Assembly: GCA_964613215.1 (NCBI GenBank)
Contig: CAZTHK010000021.1
Coordinates: 1-59,439, forward strand
Origin: CAZTHK01 sp964613215
GTDB taxonomy: Bacteria; Krumholzibacteriota; Krumholzibacteriia; Krumholzibacteriales; CAZTHK01
Reading direction: 5' to 3'
DNA: 59,439 bases
The stretch's first letter is position 1; every line of letters begins with the position of its first letter. The translations under genes and the position numbers were made by a program. Below, piece by piece: positions 55,866 to 59,439 of the stretch. The notes under the pieces were generated by a model that made no database searches, had not been told where the DNA came from, and saw only the letters and a program-made list of their open reading frames with translations.

Positions 55866-55879
55866 CGCATTATGCGTAA
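55849..55879. repeat. Second copy of the 31-bp palindromic element
   Basis: TTACGCATAGTGCGTAA is a perfect inverted repeat (7-bp arms, 3-base centre) and is followed by CGCATTATGCGTAA. It matches 54693-54723 at 26 of 31 positions. It covers the stop codon (55863-55865) of the ATPase gene. Confidence 0.8.
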
Positions 55880-55975
55880 AAATTAAATTGTCTGTAGTAT
55901 CATATCTGGAAGTTGTGTTATGCCTTCCGCTTTCTTTGCGGGTGAGCGGGGAAGATTAACCTCGAACCGGTGGTA

Positions 55976-56995
55976 TTACTGGTAAGGAAAGGTTAATCTC
56001 ACCTCCAGGTCATTCTCATCGGAATGGGATTCGCATACCGGCCCGATTTCTTCCCCTTCGAAGATGTTCCCGTGCTTTTCGATGAACAAGCTCAGCGATA
56101 GTGCGCAGTGAGCTACGATACGGATATCATTTTCGGTAAGGGGTCTGTACATACAATCACTTTCCAGATTCGTAACACGGGGATAAGCATCGGGACCGGC
56201 CACCGGCCAATTGTGCCTGGCCGTTTCCTTACGCATCGATTCGGGAAGATCAGCACCGGGGACGTAATTAAGCGAGAGCAGTTCCGTTCCCATATCCACA
56301 GGCCCGTCGGGGGGAATTCCCTCTTTTGCCAGCTTACGGAAATTCTGATAGCCCCTGTAGGAAGGAAAAATCATGAAACCCGTAATATCTTCTACTGCTC
56401 CGATAACAGAAAGACATGCTCCCTCCACACCAAGTTCGGGAATATCCAGCCTGAATATGTCACTGTCATAAACGGAGTTCCAGGGGGCGGTGTTATAGAG
56501 CATCTCAGCCGCCTCGAACAGGAACCCTATTGTATCAGGGGGTATCGTTCCTTTCTCAAAATAACTCATATCGGCCGGATCTTCTTCCGGCATGTTATCC
56601 TTCATGTGCATGATTATCTCATCCAGCTCGGGGGTGGGTGCGACATCGATATCTATATCCGGCATCTCTTCACAGATCTCGGCTGCCAGCTGATCATCAG
56701 CCACCCTTATGCGGGCGGGTCTTCTGGGCGGACCGGCCATGGGCGATTCCATTATTTTTTTCAGTGTCTCTGCGAAAGGCTGCCGGGGACCGCCCGGGTC
56801 AAGAACGTCGAATCCAACCACTATTCCTTCAGGCAGCTCCAGACAAAGGTCCATTTCAGGACGGTGCGGGCCGTTCTCGATAATATAGAAGGGGCTGGTT
56901 AATCTTCCCACCACCCACTCGCCGGTTACTTCTGATTCATCCCCCCGGGAAGGATTTCTTTCAGTGTCTTTATTCATTTTCTTCTTTCCATCCAT
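55976..56995 (-). CDS. DUF6930/DUF7309-like protein of unknown function
   Basis: This 339-residue soluble protein starts with AAGGA 7 nt upstream. The N-terminal half resembles DUF6930 (LCLELPEGIVVGFDVLDPGG, PRRPARIRVADDQLAAEI). The second half resembles DUF7309-type sequences (APWNSVYDSDIFRLDIP, GACLSVIGAVEDITGFMIF). These families are known only from sequence. It is acidic, without a signal peptide or membrane helix. Its upstream neighbour on the same strand is a broken SWIM zinc-finger gene, 47 nt away; I recall such pairs in other genomes, but no function has been assigned. Confidence 0.75.
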   Translation of the reverse strand: MDGKKKMNKDTERNPSRGDESEVTGEWVVGRLTSPFYIIENGPHRPEMDLCLELPEGIVVGFDVLDPGGPRQPFAETLKKIMESPMAGPPRRPARIRVADDQLAAEICEEMPDIDIDVAPTPELDEIIMHMKDNMPEEDPADMSYFEKGTIPPDTIGFLFEAAEMLYNTAPWNSVYDSDIFRLDIPELGVEGACLSVIGAVEDITGFMIFPSYRGYQNFRKLAKEGIPPDGPVDMGTELLSLNYVPGADLPESMRKETARHNWPVAGPDAYPRVTNLESDCMYRPLTENDIRIVAHCALSLSLFIEKHGNIFEGEEIGPVCESHSDENDLEVRLTFPYQ

Positions 56996-57042
56996 CGCTT
57001 GATCCTTGCATAAGCTTAAACTCAGTTAACCGGTCATTTTTC

Positions 57043-58017
57043 TTATTTAACACATCTAACTTCCTGAAAAAACCATTTTATGAAACAATACCCCTTAAAC
57101 CCTGTTGCAATAATAAAAGATATATCCATGTAGATGCCATTATTGTCCTTTAGCACAACCTCGAGGGCCCGGCTCAATTTATCCACAGTATCCAGGGAAG
57201 AATGATCCAGTGCCTTTACCACCACAGGCATGCAACTCTGGATTTGCATAGCGGTTTCAACGTTATCATCGCTCATCATCACCTGGTTGGTTCCCACCTC
57301 TATCAGTTCCTCACCAAGAGATAAAACCTCGTCGGCATAACCAGCCTTTAACAGCTCCTCCATTGTGCTGCGAATATCCGAGTAATCCGGAGTATACCCA
57401 TCCCCCTTCCAGTAGTTCTGCCGACCGGGCTCTCTGATCTCCTTTCGCAAGCGCCTGACCACTGATTTAACACTTCCAGGTGAAATCCGCTACCGGTCGG
57501 CCAGGTCGCAAGCTATCCCGGGATATTTTTCCGCAAGGTCGCGGATCAGCTTGACCAGCTGCCCCCTGCTCTTGCCATTCAGATATGCGGCTATATCCTC
57601 CCTTGAATTATCACCCGGCAAGTCATCCTCATCTTCCCGTTCTTCATACCATGGTTCAAGTTTGAGCTTTTCCAGCCGTTCATCTTCCTGATCCACCCGG
57701 GGAACTTCCTTATTCTTTTCTATCCTGTCCAGGTACTCCAGGACAACCGCCACCCCATGTTTGCAGTCTGCCTGGCAGGGGTATGTGCAGACCGAATCCA
57801 GCACTCCCTCATCATCAATTGTCACCCTGGTAGCATAACGTTCCGAACCATCCACCCACGATATCAGATCGCCCTTTCCAGTTCTCACCAGACCGGAAAT
57901 GCGCCCTTGCCTGTGGTATTTTCGCCCCCTTCCAACGATTCGATTCCCCGCCCAGCTGTGGATGTCGTCCCAGCTCAGAGCGGCGAATTGATCATGCTTA
58001 GAACCTCTATACGCCAT
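57043..58017 (-). pseudogene. SWIM zinc-finger protein gene interrupted by an in-frame TAG
   Basis: The first part (57490-58017) encodes 175 residues with AALSWDDIHSWAG, a Cys/His cluster CTYPCQADCKH (about 87-97) and an acidic linker, ending ACDLADR. TAG at 57490-57492 interrupts it. The same frame continues RISPGSVKSVVRRLRKEI, then VRTTMEELLKAGYADEV-like helices and CMPVVVKALDHSSLDTVDKL down to 57043. The joined reading is what SWIM-domain proteins of this group look like, so a single CAG to TAG change is the simplest cause. The C-terminus after VLKDN also looks shortened. In addition, the zinc-ligand spacing is C-x3-C-x3-C-x-H rather than C-x-C-xn-C-x-H. Confidence 0.75.
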
Positions 58018-58400
58018 ATAAAACTTCCTTCTTTTTTACTTCCGGCTGTTCTTTTCATGAATGTTCTCCACCCAGCAGACGGTATCCGCAACTAAGCCAT
58101 AAATAGTGTTACTTCCCACCTGCTGACCCAGCTCACATTCTTTTTATCAACACTTATCTTAACTGATTAGCCTGATCTCTTCAATAACTCCATGTTCACT
58201 CCCCCAGAAATGGAAAGGGACAAGATGCCCTACTTTTAGGAACAGCTGGCTGAAAAGTTTATATCATCGGAGTCAGCAACTTACAGCTTCACAATCCTTA
58301 CAGAATGATGGGTCTTCTTGAGCCTGACAAGGAGTTTTAATTTAAGACCGGCGGATAAATTGATTTTGTAAAAAATGCTGGAGTGTGGTAAATTTACAGT
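58018..58400. other. Intergenic region with a repeat copy
   Basis: This 383-bp region lies between the SWIM gene and the nucleotidyltransferase pair. It contains the repeat at 58204-58235 and otherwise nothing that I recognise. Confidence 0.5.
58204..58235. repeat. Second copy of the 51406 repeat
   Basis: CCAGAAATGGAAAGGGACAA then GATGCCCTACTTT matches 51406-51437 with two substitutions and one missing base in the core. No transposase is nearby, so it is a solo element end or small repeat. Confidence 0.5.
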
Positions 58401-58601
58401 ATGGATTTAAAACCTTCACATGAACGCAGAGAGGAATCCATCGAGGAGAAAACTCTATGGTTCAGCTCACTGCCGCTCAAAGACCGGATGGATATTCTTT
58501 GCTCATTCACAGACCTTGCCCTTGAAATCAACCCGGAGCTTCAGGAGTTTCGCCGTGCTCAATCGACTACAGGACGTGTTCAAATCATTTCAAAAACATA
58601 A
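58401..58601 (+). CDS. Small partner protein of a nucleotidyltransferase pair
   Basis: This 66-residue soluble protein reads SIEEKTLWFSSLPLKDRMDI and ends AQSTTGRVQIISKT. Small proteins with an EEK-x-x-WF-x-SL-x-x-x-x-RM pattern are often found just upstream of MNT-type nucleotidyltransferases. It overlaps the next gene by 47 nt in another frame. I infer an antitoxin or adaptor role from that context only. No good Shine-Dalgarno site is visible. Confidence 0.6.
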   Translation: MDLKPSHERREESIEEKTLWFSSLPLKDRMDILCSFTDLALEINPELQEFRRAQSTTGRVQIISKT

Positions 58602-59010
58602 TGTAAGATATCTAATAATCGGCGGTATCGCGTCAATTCTATATGGAGTGCCGAGAGCAACTTTCGACCTGGATATTCTAATAGAAACTTCTGGGGCCAA
58701 CGCAGAGCGATTACTCGAAGCTCTGCTGGACGCCGGTTTGGGAACAGCATCTCTCACCACTGCCAGAGACGTTCTTTCTAACGAAATTACTGTTTTCAAA
58801 GACAGGGTTAGAATCTATGTTCTTACCTCTGCTCCTGGAATTACGTTCGAAGATGCATGGCCCCGGAAGGAAACGATGGAGTACCATGGCCAGAAATTCT
58901 TCGTCCTGTCAAAAGAGGACCTGATAGCTTCCAAAAGGGCATCTGGCAGAGATGTTGATCTCGAAGATGTGAGGCTTCTGGAGCTTACCTCCAATGACAC
59001 TAACAACTAA
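58555..59010 (+). CDS. Nucleotidyltransferase, DUF6036/AbiEii-like
   Basis: This 151-residue protein starts at GTG with AGGAG 8 nt upstream, inside the end of the small partner gene. It has the signature YLIIGGIASILYGVPRATFD with LDILIET (GG then D-x-D), the acidic strand VRIYVLTSAP and a SKEDLIASKRASGRDVDLED region typical of DUF6036/AbiEii-type transferases. Members act as toxins or AMPylating partners in two-gene modules. It looks complete. Confidence 0.85.
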   Translation: MLNRLQDVFKSFQKHNVRYLIIGGIASILYGVPRATFDLDILIETSGANAERLLEALLDAGLGTASLTTARDVLSNEITVFKDRVRIYVLTSAPGITFEDAWPRKETMEYHGQKFFVLSKEDLIASKRASGRDVDLEDVRLLELTSNDTNN

Positions 59011-59104
59011 CTGAATCTGTTTGAAGAAGATAGAATCAGGAACTAACCAGATAATACTTTTCACGAATTCTTGTGTGAGAAAATATCAGTAATTGAGATT
59101 AAAT

Positions 59105-59141
59105 ACCCTTGGGTAGACCCATGGAACTCTGTCCTTCGAGT
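59105..59141. repeat. Dispersed ~37-bp repeat, copy 3
   Basis: ACCCTTGGGTAGACCCATGG followed by AACTCTGTCCTTCGAG is related to the copies at 16534 and 41497. It sits just past the 3' end of the small membrane-protein gene at 59144. Confidence 0.6.
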
Positions 59142-59143
59142 CA

Positions 59144-59371
59144 TTAGAAGCTACCAGTAAAAATAAATTTACCTATAGCTGTTAGTGCAAATACAACCAT
59201 GATCGCCGTTCCAGCAATTAAGAGAACATTGTGTCCGTCATCCGCTTTTGAAACCGGCTGATACTTATCCTCTTTGAGAGTACTGGATTTCCTAACCCCA
59301 AGGTAGCAGAGCAATACGCCTAACAGAAATCCTGCCAACCAAATCCAGGTCAATATTTTGGAAATGAACAC
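59144..59371 (-). CDS. Small two-helix membrane protein
   Basis: This 75-residue product starts at GTG, with AAGGGGG about 10 nt upstream. It has two hydrophobic helices (about 5-26 and 48-70), joined by a charged loop (RKSSTLKEDKYQPVSKADDG). The family is not recognised. No partner is visible at this end of the window. Confidence 0.6.
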   Translation of the reverse strand: MFISKILTWIWLAGFLLGVLLCYLGVRKSSTLKEDKYQPVSKADDGHNVLLIAGTAIMVVFALTAIGKFIFTGSF

Positions 59372-59439
59372 GACAGACGACCCCCTTAGTTAGTTCCTGT
59401 TGCGGAAAGAAGATATAGAAAAAACATGCCTGATCCTTT

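Noticed and set aside
1..59439. Alternative genetic code with TGA read as an amino acid
   Set aside because: Many intact genes end normally at TGA (for example 1545, 4099 and 10-60 kb genes), so TGA is a true stop.
1..59439. tRNA, rRNA or CRISPR array
   Set aside because: I found no T-loop/acceptor pattern, no rRNA-like block and no regularly spaced direct repeats.

Overview
The window is a 59 kb piece of a Gram-negative bacterial chromosome. Outer-membrane and secreted proteins (a beta-barrel protein, several signal-peptide proteins, a DUF4382 lipoprotein, FG-GAP/ASPIC repeats) and the wealth of multi-sensor signalling proteins suggest an uncultivated heterotroph, perhaps from an FCB-group-like candidate phylum. 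That placement is an impression, because no rRNA, tRNA or universal marker gene lies in the window. Translation uses the standard bacterial code, with TTG and GTG starts next to good Shine-Dalgarno sites. No CRISPR array was seen.

Region 1 (0.5-14.5 kb) is a redox and signalling block. A response regulator with two C-terminal RAM-like domains precedes a three-gene NADH-oxidoreductase operon: NuoE-like, NuoF/HydB-like, and a 1230-residue NuoG-like protein with an inserted GltD-type FAD/NADPH module. A PAS histidine kinase follows, paired with an NtrC-type regulator whose AAA+ domain looks catalytically dead. Convergent to them is a protein joining receiver-like domains to a pyruvate-phosphate-dikinase ATP-grasp domain.

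Region 2 (14.9-31 kb) holds a B12-binding radical SAM enzyme, a GH92 alpha-mannosidase, a decayed NucS-like nuclease gene, a DUF4412-like secreted protein, a tandem M16 peptidase and a 1262-residue PocR/PAS/GAF hybrid kinase. Region 3 (29.7-37 kb) contains an unusual two-component operon, in which a periplasmic FG-GAP/ASPIC propeller is fused to a kinase and followed by a sigma54-type regulator. Next comes a sodium/solute symporter with three very small membrane proteins in a row.

Region 4 (37-49.4 kb) is cell-envelope material: a coiled-coil surface protein, an MscS channel, an outer-membrane barrel, a polysaccharide flippase, a PQQ-type sugar dehydrogenase, two damaged genes, a DUF4382 lipoprotein and a repeat-rich secreted propeller.

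Region 5 (49.4-59.4 kb) is visibly more AT-rich and looks like a decaying accessory island. It carries OsmC and a methyltransferase, IS21-like terminal repeats, a transposase C-terminal relic, a HEPN/MNT pair, two paralogous archaeal-type AAA ATPases flanking an AbiEii-like relic, a DUF6930-like gene beside a SWIM zinc-finger gene broken by a stop codon, a second nucleotidyltransferase pair and a small membrane protein. The most striking non-coding signal is here: the second ATPase has an exact consensus sigma70 promoter, and a 31-bp palindromic element sits at its probable transcription start and again across its stop codon.
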